From contig NZ_JAJTBB010000021.1 of the NCBI RefSeq assembly GCF_021287135.1, positions 124,001 through 188,000 on the forward strand: a DNA stretch of 64,000 nt, in the 5' to 3' direction. Below are positions 1-8,400 of this stretch, one piece after another. Source of the stretch: Acidovorax sp. (lineage in GTDB: Bacteria; Pseudomonadota; Gammaproteobacteria; Burkholderiales; Burkholderiaceae_C). Position numbers and translations under genes: made by a program. The notes beneath the pieces were generated by a model, which worked only from the letters and a program-made list of their open reading frames with translations, did no database searches and was not told the origin of the DNA. Each line of letters begins with the position of its first letter. Positions within the stretch are counted from its first letter, which is position 1.

Positions 1-284
1 TTCTGCTCGATGCGGTCGGCAATCTTGAGCAGGACGTTGGCGCGGGTGGCGGCGTCGGTCTTGCCCCACTTGTCGGCCGCGGCGTGGGCGGCGTCCAGCG
101 CGAGTTCGATGTCTTCGGCGGTGGAGCGGGCGGCCTGCGTGTAGACCTTGCCGTTGACCGGCGAGATCACGTCGAAGTACTGGCCCTTGACCGGGGCCAC
201 GAATTTGCCGCCGATGAAGTTGTCGTAGCGGGGCTTGTAGACGATCTTGGCGCCAGCGGCGCCGGGGGCTGCATACACGGTCAT
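1..284 (-). CDS. NAD-dependent aldehyde dehydrogenase, N-terminal part (cut by window edge)
   Basis: Only the first 94 or so residues lie in the window; the gene runs off the left edge. The protein begins MTVYAAPGAAG and continues with PRYDNFIGGKFVAPVKG and a DVISPVNGKVY segment. This is the amino-terminal pattern of the NAD-dependent aldehyde dehydrogenases related to ExaC and AldB, which oxidise acetaldehyde and similar short aldehydes. The catalytic Cys and Glu lie outside the window. The start is preceded by GGAGACAACCACC. A near-consensus sigma-54 promoter lies about 70 bases upstream, and the divergent neighbour encodes a sigma-54 activator of the AcoR type, so inducible control by that protein is likely. 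Confidence 0.88.
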   Translation of the reverse strand, partial: MTVYAAPGAAGAKIVYKPRYDNFIGGKFVAPVKGQYFDVISPVNGKVYTQAARSTAEDIELALDAAHAAADKWGKTDAATRANVLLKIADRIEQ

Positions 285-311
285 GGTGGTTGTCTCCGGT
301 GGTGTTATGGA

Positions 312-340
312 CATCTGGCAGCACAAGCGCCTGCCAGATG
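312..340. repeat. Perfect 10-bp inverted repeat in the aldehyde dehydrogenase leader
   Basis: CATCTGGCAG (312-321) and CTGCCAGATG (331-340) are exact inverted copies around a 9-base gap. Given the -12 element near 352, transcription of the dehydrogenase would start near 340, so the repeat would form a hairpin at the very 5' end of its mRNA. It could also be a protein-binding site or part of a transcription stop for the opposite strand; no T-run is present. Confidence 0.55.
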
Positions 341-350
341 CGAGCCACGC

Positions 351-366
351 ATCAAATCCCGTGCCA
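351..366 (-). promoter_or_regulatory. Probable sigma-54 (-24/-12) promoter of the aldehyde dehydrogenase gene
   Basis: On the minus strand the sequence is TGGCACGGGATTTGAT. The -24 block TGGCACG is perfect, the four-base spacer is correct and the -12 block reads TTGAT instead of TTGCW, one mismatch at the usually conserved C. Position, orientation and the adjacent sigma-54 activator gene all support the call. Confidence 0.55.
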
Positions 367-457
367 GCCCACCACAAGCTTCTAACCCGTTGATTTTCAA
401 CGAGCTTCCTGCAAATCACGGCACGGTGCGTGTGACAGGGCGTCCGCTCCAGAACGC

Positions 458-467
458 GACAGCTGTC
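458..467. promoter_or_regulatory. Palindrome, candidate activator (enhancer) site
   Basis: GACAGCTGTC is a perfect 10-base palindrome about 95 bases upstream of the sigma-54 promoter of the dehydrogenase gene, a usual distance for an upstream activator site. A related half-site, GTGACAGG, lies at 432-439. No binding consensus is known to me for this regulator, so the assignment rests on symmetry and position. Confidence 0.3.
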
Positions 468-589
468 TCGAAATGGAACAGTTGACCGGGCCAGGGGGTC
501 GTGGCGCTTGCCGGGGGACCGGGGCGCCGCCATACTGGGCCGACCCCACTGAAAAGGCGCGACGACGCCCGGGGACGGAGACAAACCCG

Positions 590-2521
590 ATGCGTTCAAC
601 ATCCACATCCGTGGCGCTGCGGCAAGCGCGGCAGCATCTGCTGGAAACCGGCCAGTGCCCCAGCGGCCTGGTGGACGACCGCTTGGCGCGGTCCTGGCGG
701 CGCAGCCTGGACAACGGCCTGGCTCCCACCGGGCGCCTGGGCTGCCACGACAACCTGGAGCACCCGGCCCTGCGGCAGCTGCGCAGCCTGCACCAGGAAC
801 TGCTGGCCCACTCGCGCCCGGTCATGGAATACCTGTTCGAGCAGGTGCGTGACAGCCAGAGCGTGGTGGTGCTGGCCAGCCCGTGCGGGACGCTGGTGGA
901 CACCTGCGGCGACCCCTACTTTCTCGGCAAGGCCGAGCGGGTGGCGCTGACCAGCGGCGCCTCCTGGCACGAAGCGCAGCGGGGCACCAATGCCATCGGC
1001 ACCGCACTGGCCGAGATGGCCCCCGTGGAAGTCCACGGCGCGGAGCATTTTCTGGAACGCAACGGCTTTCTGACCTGCGCCGCAGCGCCTATCCTTTCGG
1101 GCACCGGGCAGTTGCTGGGCATTCTGGACATCTCCAGCGAGCACAGCCGGGGCAATCCGCACACGCTCGGGCTGGTGAGCACGGCCGCCCACATGATCGA
1201 GAACCGCCTGCTGGTGTCCGGCAGCCAGCGGCACATCCGCCTGCACCTGCACCCCCATCCCGAAGGGATCGGCACGGTGGCGGAGGGCATCGTGCTGGTC
1301 TCGGAGGACGGGTGGGTGGTCGGCGCCAACCGCAGCGCCCTCGCGATGTTGCGCCTGTCAGCGGGACAGCTCGGCAGCGTCTCCCTGGACCAGGTGCTGG
1401 ACGCCCGCCTGGACGATCTGATGCAGCGGCACCAGCGCCGCCCGGAGGCCCCGCTGTCCCTGCGGCGCCACGATGGCGCGGCCCTGTTCGGCCAGTTGGT
1501 GCCCGACCGGCGAACTGTGCGTGCCACGCCCGCGCAGCCCCCCACCCCGCAGGCGCCGGACGACGCCCTGGCGCGGCTGGACACCGGGGACGCGCGCTGG
1601 CGCGCCGCGGCCGCCAAAACGCGGCGGGTGCTGGACAAGCCGATTCCCCTGCTGATCCAGGGCGAATCGGGCGTGGGCAAGGAGTGGTTTGCACGCAGTG
1701 CCCACCAGAGCGGCCCGCGCCGCAACGGCCCGTTTGTGGCCGTCAACTGTGCCGCGCTGCCGGAATCGCTGATCGAATCGGAGCTGTTTGGCTACGCCGC
1801 GGGTGCGTTCACCGGCGGGCGGCGCGAGGGGCGTGCAGGCTTGCTGCGCGAAGCCCATGGCGGCACGCTGTTTCTGGACGAAATTGGCGACATGCCGCTG
1901 GCGCTGCAAACCCGGCTGCTGCGCGTGCTGCAAGAGCGCCAGGTGGTGCCGCTGGGCAGCGCGCAGCCGGTGGCCGTGGATTTCGCCCTGGTATGCGCGT
2001 CCCACCGCCATCTGCGCGAGGAGGCAGAGCAAGGCCGGTTCCGCTCCGACCTGTACTACCGGATCAACGGGCTTGCCGTGGAGTTGCCGCCGTTGCGCGA
2101 GCGCACCGATTTCGAGGCGCTGAGCCAGCAACTGTTGCAGAGCATCGAGCCGGGCCGCACGCTGCGCCTGGCGCCCTCCGTCATGGCGGCCCTGCAGAAC
2201 TACCGCTGGCCCGGCAACCTGCGCCAGTGCGCCAGCGTGCTGCGCACCGCCGTCGCCATGCTGGACGCGCACGAAGACCGGGTGGAATGGCACCACCTGC
2301 CCGACGACTTCCAGCATGAGCTTCAGCGCGCGGAACGGTTTGCCGCCGAGCCGCAGCCGGCACGCGCCCCGCAGAATCTGGACGAGCTGTCGCAGTCTGC
2401 CATCCAGCAAGCCCTGGAGAGCTGCCGCGGCAACATGAGCCATGCGGCCCGCACTCTGGGCATCAGCCGCCAGACGCTCTACCGCAAGCTGGCGCAGCGC
2501 AAGCAGCGCGCGGCACGCTGA
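590..2521 (+). CDS. Sigma-54-dependent Fis-family transcriptional activator, AcoR-like
   Basis: 643 residues. The layout is that of AcoR-type activators: a GAF-like sensor domain (about 60-200), a linker with a PAS-like segment (about 215-300), an AAA+ domain with Walker A GESGVGKE at 358-365 and Walker [13 protein letters not shown], and a Fis-type helix-turn-helix at the C-terminus (SHAARTLGISRQTLYRKL). The sigma-54-contacting loop reads GAFTGG at 405-410 instead of GAFTGA, a conservative change. The start at 590 was chosen because GGGACGGAG precedes it; the frame is open further upstream. The gene is divergent from the aldehyde dehydrogenase, its probable target. The inducer is not evident from sequence. 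Confidence 0.9.
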   Translation: MRSTSTSVALRQARQHLLETGQCPSGLVDDRLARSWRRSLDNGLAPTGRLGCHDNLEHPALRQLRSLHQELLAHSRPVMEYLFEQVRDSQSVVVLASPCGTLVDTCGDPYFLGKAERVALTSGASWHEAQRGTNAIGTALAEMAPVEVHGAEHFLERNGFLTCAAAPILSGTGQLLGILDISSEHSRGNPHTLGLVSTAAHMIENRLLVSGSQRHIRLHLHPHPEGIGTVAEGIVLVSEDGWVVGANRSALAMLRLSAGQLGSVSLDQVLDARLDDLMQRHQRRPEAPLSLRRHDGAALFGQLVPDRRTVRATPAQPPTPQAPDDALARLDTGDARWRAAAAKTRRVLDKPIPLLIQGESGVGKEWFARSAHQSGPRRNGPFVAVNCAALPESLIESELFGYAAGAFTGGRREGRAGLLREAHGGTLFLDEIGDMPLALQTRLLRVLQERQVVPLGSAQPVAVDFALVCASHRHLREEAEQGRFRSDLYYRINGLAVELPPLRERTDFEALSQQLLQSIEPGRTLRLAPSVMAALQNYRWPGNLRQCASVLRTAVAMLDAHEDRVEWHHLPDDFQHELQRAERFAAEPQPARAPQNLDELSQSAIQQALESCRGNMSHAARTLGISRQTLYRKLAQRKQRAAR

Positions 2522-2543
2522 GGGCGGTGGGCCGCTGCCGGGC

Positions 2544-2756
2544 TTACCGGCGGTCGCCCCGGGCATAGGCCCGGACCGCGTCCACGGCCTGCTCGCGCGA
2601 CGGCCATACGGCATCGCTGACCGGGACGTTGTGGCCGTCCACCAGCAGGCTGCGCACGGTGAACTCGCCCTGGCGGGTCCGCCCCAGCACGGCGGAATAC
2701 GACGTGCCGTCGGATTCGCCAAAGACGTTCTCTTCCTGCTCCCATGGATCCGGCAT
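2544..2756 (-). CDS. Small hypothetical protein (70 aa)
   Basis: A 70-residue soluble protein beginning MPDPWEQEENVFGESDG, preceded by a good ribosome-binding site (GGGAGCTGAC). I do not recognise the family. The sequence is acidic at the N-terminus, has no membrane segment or cysteine, and ends in a stretch (SREQAVDAVRAYARGDRR) likely to be an amphipathic helix. It converges with the sigma-54 activator gene, the two stop codons lying about 20 bases apart, and it starts roughly 145 bases before the divergent flavodoxin-like gene. Small proteins of this type are common in Burkholderiales, but no role can be assigned. Confidence 0.6.
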   Translation of the reverse strand: MPDPWEQEENVFGESDGTSYSAVLGRTRQGEFTVRSLLVDGHNVPVSDAVWPSREQAVDAVRAYARGDRR

Positions 2757-2901
2757 GTCAGCTCCCATTGTTCGGTGGCTGCCGATTGTGGGCGCGCCCC
2801 CGGGCCGTCGGTGTAGGCCAAGCGCCCTTCGGGCCTGTTCAGGATCGGTGCGGGGGCGCAACAGCTGCCGCGCGGCCCCTGCGCGTGGGATGATGCAGCG
2901 C

Positions 2902-3408
2902 ATGGCACCGCGCAAGACCCTGCTGATCGTCTACCACTCGATGACGGACGGAACCCGCCAGATGGCCCAGGCGGCGTGCGACGGAGCCGCGGCCGATCCG
3001 CAAGCCCCTGTGCAGGTGCGGCTGCTGCACGCGGCGCAGGCCGGCGCTTCGGACATCCTGGGCGCTGACGGCTACGTGTTCGCCACGCCCGAGAATCTCG
3101 CGGCCATCAGCGGGCAGCTCAAGGACTTCTTTGATCGCAGTTACTATGCAGTGCTTGATCAAGTGAACGGCCGCCCGTACGCCAGCCTGGTCTGCGCCGG
3201 CACCGATGGACAGGGTGCCGCCAGACAGATCGAGCGGATCGCCACCGGCTGGCGCCTGAAACCCGTTGCCGAACCCCTGATCGTGTGCACCCATGCCCAG
3301 ACTCCGCAAGCCATCCTGGCGCCCAAGCGCATTCCCGACGACGCCCTTCTGCGCTGCAGGACGCTGGGCGAAGCCTTTGCGCAAGGCTTGGCGCTGGGCG
3401 TTTTCTGA
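2902..3408 (+). CDS. Flavodoxin-fold / NADPH-dependent FMN reductase-like protein
   Basis: 168 residues. The N-terminus TLLIVYHSMTDGTRQMA matches the first strand and phosphate-binding loop of flavodoxin-like proteins, in which a hydroxyl-rich turn (HSMTDGTR) holds FMN phosphate. The central FATPENLAAISGQLKDFFDR resembles the second FMN loop of NADPH-dependent FMN reductases and WrbA-like proteins. No membrane segment is seen. Starts at 2890 and 2893 are also in frame; 2902 was preferred because it places the first strand two to three residues from the N-terminus and has GGGA upstream. Neighbours give no pathway context. Substrate and partner are unknown. Confidence 0.7.
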   Translation: MAPRKTLLIVYHSMTDGTRQMAQAACDGAAADPQAPVQVRLLHAAQAGASDILGADGYVFATPENLAAISGQLKDFFDRSYYAVLDQVNGRPYASLVCAGTDGQGAARQIERIATGWRLKPVAEPLIVCTHAQTPQAILAPKRIPDDALLRCRTLGEAFAQGLALGVF

Positions 3409-3433
3409 GCCCGCTCCGACCAGCGCCAGCCCC

Positions 3434-3904
3434 ATGACCAGCGACCGCCGCCCTGCCTGGATCATCCGTCTGCGCGCCGGCGCGGCGGCGCTGGTGTGCG
3501 CTGCGGCGGCCTGCAACGCCCTGGCGGGGGAGTCCATGTGGCTCACGGTGGTGGGCGATTCCGGAGACGCTGCTGTGGACACGGTGGAGGTGGACGCCAC
3601 CAGCGCCGTCGCCTTCGAGTCGATGCGTCTGGTCAAGCTGCGGGTCAACCGGGCGAAGCCGCGGACGGGGTTTGACGGGCAGCCCTACCGGTCTTACTAC
3701 TCCACCGCGGTGGTGGACTGCACCGAGCTCAAGTCCTGGCACCGCACCTTGTCGCTGTTTGAGCAACCGCTGTGGCGCGGCAAGCTCCGCATCGTGGAGT
3801 ACACCGAGCGCGACGGGCGGGAGGTGGCCTTTGCCGACATGGAAGCCAACCCCAGGGACCGGCTGATCAAGGCCGCCTGCTCCATCGCCCTGCGGGGCGG
3901 CTAA
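3434..3904 (+). CDS. Secreted protein, probable surface-adhesin E-like domain
   Basis: 156 residues with a signal peptide: a basic N-terminus (RRPAWIIRLRAG), then a hydrophobic alanine-rich core ending near LAGES, about residue 32. The mature part has alternating strands, two cysteines that could form a disulfide (VDCTELK and KAACSIAL) and a YRSYYSTAVVDC segment. This layout resembles the adhesin-E-like domain found in many proteobacterial exported proteins. That family is widespread in Burkholderiales and mostly uncharacterised, so the name describes the fold rather than a shown adhesin role. The gene starts 25 bases after the flavodoxin-like gene and may be co-transcribed with it. Confidence 0.6.
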   Translation: MTSDRRPAWIIRLRAGAAALVCAAAACNALAGESMWLTVVGDSGDAAVDTVEVDATSAVAFESMRLVKLRVNRAKPRTGFDGQPYRSYYSTAVVDCTELKSWHRTLSLFEQPLWRGKLRIVEYTERDGREVAFADMEANPRDRLIKAACSIALRGG

Positions 3905-3924
3905 CACCCGCCTCGCGGCCCCGC

Positions 3925-3948
3925 GGCCCCCTCAGCGGCCCCCTCAGC
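3925..3948. repeat. Tandem 12-bp repeat
   Basis: Two exact copies of GGCCCCCTCAGC followed by a partial third. The second copy covers the stop codon of the minus-strand ArsR gene, so repeat-number changes would not alter the protein but could move its 3' end. No function is evident. Confidence 0.5.
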
Positions 3949-4282
3949 GGCCCAACTGGAACGCCGCCCGGGCAGCGGCATCGCGCTCCAGCCGCCGCGC
4001 GATGTTGCCGCACACCAGATCGCACAGCGCGTCCACCGACTCGTCCGTTAACCGGTAGTACACGCTCGTCCCGCGCCCTTCCCGGCTCACCAGGCCGTTC
4101 TTGGTCATCAGGGACAGGTGCCTGGAAATGTTGGCCGCCGTGTAGCCGCATTCCTGCGCCAGCTCCCCCACGTTCTTTTCCCCGCCCCGCAGCAGGTTGA
4201 GGATGCGCAGCCGCGTGGGTTCGGCCAGCACCTGGAAGTAAGCGGCCACCTGTGCAAGGGCTTCGGGGGGCATGTCCATCAT
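3944..4282 (-). CDS. ArsR-family winged-helix repressor
   Basis: 112 residues. The sequence contains the ArsR fold signature: VLAEPTRLRILNLL near residues 18-31, a recognition region ECGYTAANISRHLSLM (44-59) and the wing GRGTSVYYRL. Cysteines are C45, C87 and C91; the helix-2 cysteine of persulfide sensors is absent, so this repressor probably senses something different from the BigR-like one further on. The start was placed at the first of two adjacent ATGs because GGAGATCAACC precedes it. It is divergent from the RND efflux genes across an AT-rich region with symmetric elements, and is their likely repressor. Confidence 0.88.
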   Translation of the reverse strand: MMDMPPEALAQVAAYFQVLAEPTRLRILNLLRGGEKNVGELAQECGYTAANISRHLSLMTKNGLVSREGRGTSVYYRLTDESVDALCDLVCGNIARRLERDAAARAAFQLGR

Positions 4283-4317
4283 GGTTGATCTCCAGCATTC
4301 AGGCGTAGGATACATTA

Positions 4318-4353
4318 TTGACTAATTAGCTCATTAGTTAAATAATCAACTAA
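4318..4353 (+). promoter_or_regulatory. Sigma-70 promoter with overlapping ArsR-type operators for the efflux operon
   Basis: An AT-rich island in GC-rich DNA. TTGACT (4318-4323), 17 bases, then AATAAT (4341-4346) makes a good promoter toward the adaptor gene. Inside it, ACTAAT (4321-4326) and ATTAGT (4333-4338) are inverted copies, and TTAGTT (4334-4339) with AACTAA (4348-4353) form a second pair. Such symmetry within a promoter fits binding of a dimeric repressor, presumably the divergent ArsR protein. Confidence 0.6.
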
Positions 4354-4374
4354 ACAACAATTCCTGGAGCCTTC

Positions 4375-5439
4375 ATGAGATCCCTGAGCATCTGGACCGC
4401 CGCGCTCTCGCTGGCCTGGGCGCCCTTGGCCGCGTCCGCTGGTGAAGCCCCCTTGGCCAGCTTTACCGTGCAGCCGGCCGCGACGCAGCTGTCCAGCAGC
4501 GTGGATGCCCAGGTCGAAGCCGTGCGCGACGCCACGGTGGCAGCCCAGGTGCCGGGCGCCATCGTGCGGCTGGCGGTGCGTGCGGGGGACCCGGTAACGG
4601 CCGGCCAGGAACTGGTGCGCATCGACGCACGGGCCGCGCAGCTCAACGCAGCGGCCAGCACGGCCCAGGTGGACGCTGCGCGGGCCACCCTGCGCGTGGC
4701 GGCGCAGGAGTACGAACGCCAGAAGCAGCTGTTCCAGAAGCAGTACATCAGCCAGTCCGCCCTGGACCGGGCCGAGGCGCAGTGGCGCGCCAGCCAGGCG
4801 CAGGTCCAGGCCCTGCAGGCCCAGGCCGGGGCCGCCTCCACGCAGTCCGATTTCTACGCCCTGAAAGCGCCGTTCGCAGGCGTGGTCGGCACCGTCCCCG
4901 CCACAGTGGGCGACATGGCCCTGCCGGGCAAGCCACTGCTGACGGTCTATGACCCCTCGGCCCTGCGCGTCACTGCGGCCGTGGGGCAGCAACAGGCGGC
5001 AGCGCTGCGCAATGCCAGTGGGCCGCTGCAGATCGAAATCCCTGGCCTGGTCCCCGAGCGTGTGGCCGTGCCCGCCGGCAAGGTGCAGGTGCTGCCCACC
5101 GTGGACAGCCAGAGCCACACCGTGCAGGTGCGGGTGGACCTGCCGCCCGGCACGGCCGGCGCGGCGCCGGGCATGTTTGCGCGGCTATGGCTGCCGGCAG
5201 CACCGCAGCAAGGCGCGGCCACAGCCGCGGCGCAAGCAGGCCCCTTGCTGGTGCCCGCCAGCGCCGTGGTGCGCCGCGCCGAATTGACCGGCCTGTATGT
5301 GCTGGACGCGCAAGACCGGCCCCTGCTGCGCCAGATCCGGCTGGGCCGGGCGGCCGGCGACCAGGTGGAAGTGCTCAGCGGCATCCGCGCCGGAGAGCGG
5401 GTCGCGCTCCAGCCCCAAGCGGCTGCGAAGGTGCGCTGA
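4375..5439 (+). CDS. RND efflux periplasmic adaptor (membrane fusion protein)
   Basis: 354 residues. A signal peptide (about 1-22, ending SAGEA) is followed by the barrel-sandwich half motif VPGAIVRLAVRAGDPVTAGQELVRID, a helical hairpin rich in Ala and Gln (about 85-155), the second lipoyl half YALKAPFAGVVGTVPATVGD, and beta-barrel and membrane-proximal domains to the end. This is the HlyD/AcrA-type adaptor that links an inner-membrane pump to an outer-membrane channel. The start follows CCTGGAGCCTTC. The permease gene begins one base after its stop codon, so the two are certainly co-transcribed. A matching TolC-like gene lies downstream after two intervening genes. Confidence 0.92.
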   Translation: MRSLSIWTAALSLAWAPLAASAGEAPLASFTVQPAATQLSSSVDAQVEAVRDATVAAQVPGAIVRLAVRAGDPVTAGQELVRIDARAAQLNAAASTAQVDAARATLRVAAQEYERQKQLFQKQYISQSALDRAEAQWRASQAQVQALQAQAGAASTQSDFYALKAPFAGVVGTVPATVGDMALPGKPLLTVYDPSALRVTAAVGQQQAAALRNASGPLQIEIPGLVPERVAVPAGKVQVLPTVDSQSHTVQVRVDLPPGTAGAAPGMFARLWLPAAPQQGAATAAAQAGPLLVPASAVVRRAELTGLYVLDAQDRPLLRQIRLGRAAGDQVEVLSGIRAGERVALQPQAAAKVR

Positions 5440-5440
5440 C

Positions 5441-8400
5441 ATGGCCCATCCAAACCATCCCTCGCCGCTGGGCATCTCGGGGCGCATTGCCGCCCTGTTC
5501 CAGGGCGCGCAGATCACCCCGCTGCTGGCGCTTGTCGCGTTCCTGCTGGGCGTGTTCGCCGTGCTGGTCACGCCCCGGGAGGAAGAGCCCCAGATCGACG
5601 TGACCATGGCCAACGTCATCGTGCCGTTCCCGGGCGCCGCAGTGGCCGATGTGGAACAGATGATCGCCATCCCGGCGGAGCAGGTCCTGTCGCAGATGCA
5701 GGGTACCGAGCACGTGACCTCAGTGTCGCGTCCCGGCGTGGCCGTGATGACCGTGCAGTTCAAGGTGGGCGTCCCCCGCACGGAAGCCCTGGTGCGCCTG
5801 CACGACACCTTGCGCAGCAATGCGGACTGGCTGCCCAAGGGGCTGGGCGCTCTGGACCCCGTGATCAAGCCCAAGGGCATTGACGATGTGCCGGTGGTGA
5901 CACTCACCCTGCACAGCCACGACGAGGCTTCGGGCGCGTTCGCCCTGGAGCGCGTGGCGCACAGCGTCGAAGCCGAGATCAAGCGCGTTCCCGGCACCCG
6001 TGAAGTGCAGACGCTGGGCGGCCCGGGGCGCGCCGTGCTGGTGCGCATGGATACGGACCGTATGACCGCCACCGGCACCACGGTGGACGACCTGCGCCGG
6101 GCCCTGCAGTCGGCCAACATGGGCCTGCCGGTAGGGGAGCTGCTGGGCGGGGACCGCACCGTGCAGGTGGACAGCGGCCCGCTGCTGGCGGGCGCGGACG
6201 AAGTGGCGGACCTGATGGTCGGCGTACGGTCGGGCAAACCCGTTTTCCTCAAGGACGTGGCGCAGGTGCAGGACACCGCGCCCCCGGCCACCCAGTACGT
6301 GTGGCACGGAGTTCCGCGGCGCGCTGAAGCGGGCGGGGACGCGGCCCCCTCCGGCGGGGTGGACGAATTTCCCGCAGTCACCCTCACCGTGACCAAGAAG
6401 GCCGGCGAGAACGCTATCGACGTGGCCAACGCCGTGGTGCAGCGCGTGGACCAGCTGCGCAACACCGTGATTCCGGCGGGCGTGGAAGTGACCGAAACGC
6501 GCAACTACGGCGTCACCGCCAACGACAAGGCCCAGAAGCTCATCCAGAAGCTGCTGTTTGCCACCGCTTCGGTAGTGGCCCTGGTGTTTCTGGCGCTGGG
6601 CCGGCGCGAGGCAGCCATCGTGGGCGTGGCGGTCGTGCTCACGCTCACCGTGACGCTGTTTGCCTCCTGGGCTTGGGGCTTCACGCTCAACCGCGTGTCG
6701 CTGTTCGCGCTGATCTTTTCCATCGGCATCCTGGTGGACGACGCCATCGTGGTGGTGGAGAACATCCACCGCCACCAGCAGCTGCACCCGGGCCGCAGCC
6801 TGCGGGAGATCATTCCCCACGCGGTGGACGAGGTCGGCGGCCCCACCATCCTGGCCACCTTGACCGTGATCGCCGCGCTGCTGCCGATGGCCTTCGTCAG
6901 CGGACTCATGGGTCCCTACATGGGCCCTATCCCCATCAACGCGAGCATGGGCATGCTGCTGTCGCTGGCCGTGGCCTTTGTCATCACGCCCTGGCTGGCA
7001 CGGCTGTGGATGAAGGAGCAGCCGGCCCACCACGCGCCCGGCGCGGCTGCGGCGCAGCACAGCGGCCTGAGCGCCCGCATCGCCCCCTGGTTCGAGCGCG
7101 TGTTCACACCGTTGCTGGACGAACAGCGGGGCCGGCGCAACCGCCGCTGGCTGGCCGCCGGGGTGGCTGCGCTGATCGCCGTGTCGGTCGCACTGCCCGT
7201 GGTGGGCTGGGTGCAGTTGAAGATGCTGCCCTTCGACAACAAGTCCGAGTTCCAGGTGGTGGTCGACATGCCCGCAGGCACCCCGGTGGAGCGGACGGCA
7301 GCAGTGCTGCACGAACTGGGCGCGCACCTCGCCACCGTGCCGGAGGTCGTCCACTACCAGGCCTATGCAGGTTTGTCCGGCCCCATCAACTTCAACGGGT
7401 TGGTGCGCCAGTACTACCTGCGGGCCGGCGGCGAAGTGGGCGATATCCAGGTCAACCTGGCCGACAAGCACCACCGCAAGGACCAAAGCCATGCCATTGC
7501 CACGCGGGTGCGTCCGGCCCTGCAGGAGATTGGCAAGCGCCACGGGGCCAATGTGAAAGTCGTCGAGGTGCCCCCGGGGCCGCCCGTGCTCTCGCCCATC
7601 GTTGCCGAGGTGTACGGCCCCAGTGCCGAAGGCCGGCGCGAGGTGGCGCATGCGGTGCGTGGTGCGCTGTCGGCCACCGAAGGCATCGTGGACGCGGACG
7701 ACAGCAGCATTGCGGACGCACCGCGCACGCTGCTGATCGTCGACCGGCGCAAGGCCGCGCTGCTGGGCATTCCGCAGCAGGCCATCGTGAGCACGCTCCA
7801 TGCGGGCCTCAGCGGCGAAGCCGCCACCTGGCTGCGCGACGCCAGCAAGTACCCCGCCCCCGTGCTGCTGCAGCTGCCCGCCGAAAGCCAGGGCGACCTG
7901 CAGGGGCTGCTGCGCCTTACCGTGCGAGGCTCGCAAGGGCAGCTGGTTCCCATCCGCGAACTGGTCACCCTGAGCGACACGCTGCGCGAGCAGCCGATCT
8001 ACCACAAGGACCTGCTGCCGGTGAACTTTGTCGTGGCCGACATGGCGGGGCGGGTGGACAGCCCGCTGTACGGCATGTTTCAGAGCCGCGCCGGGATTGG
8101 CCGCATCGTCGCCCCCGACGGTGGCGCAGTCCAGGAGTATTTCGTGCGCCAGCCCTCGGACCCGCTGCGCGGCTACGCCGTGAAGTGGGACGGCGAATGG
8201 CAGATCACCTACGAGACCTTCCGCGACATGGGCGCAGCCTACGCCGTGGGCCTGGTGCTGATCTATCTGCTGGTCGTGGCGCAGTTCGGCTCCTACCTCA
8301 CGCCGCTGATCATCATGGCGCCCATTCCGCTGACCATCATCGGCGTGATGCCCGGCCACGCCTTGCTGGGGGCGCAATACACCGCGACCAGCATGATCGG

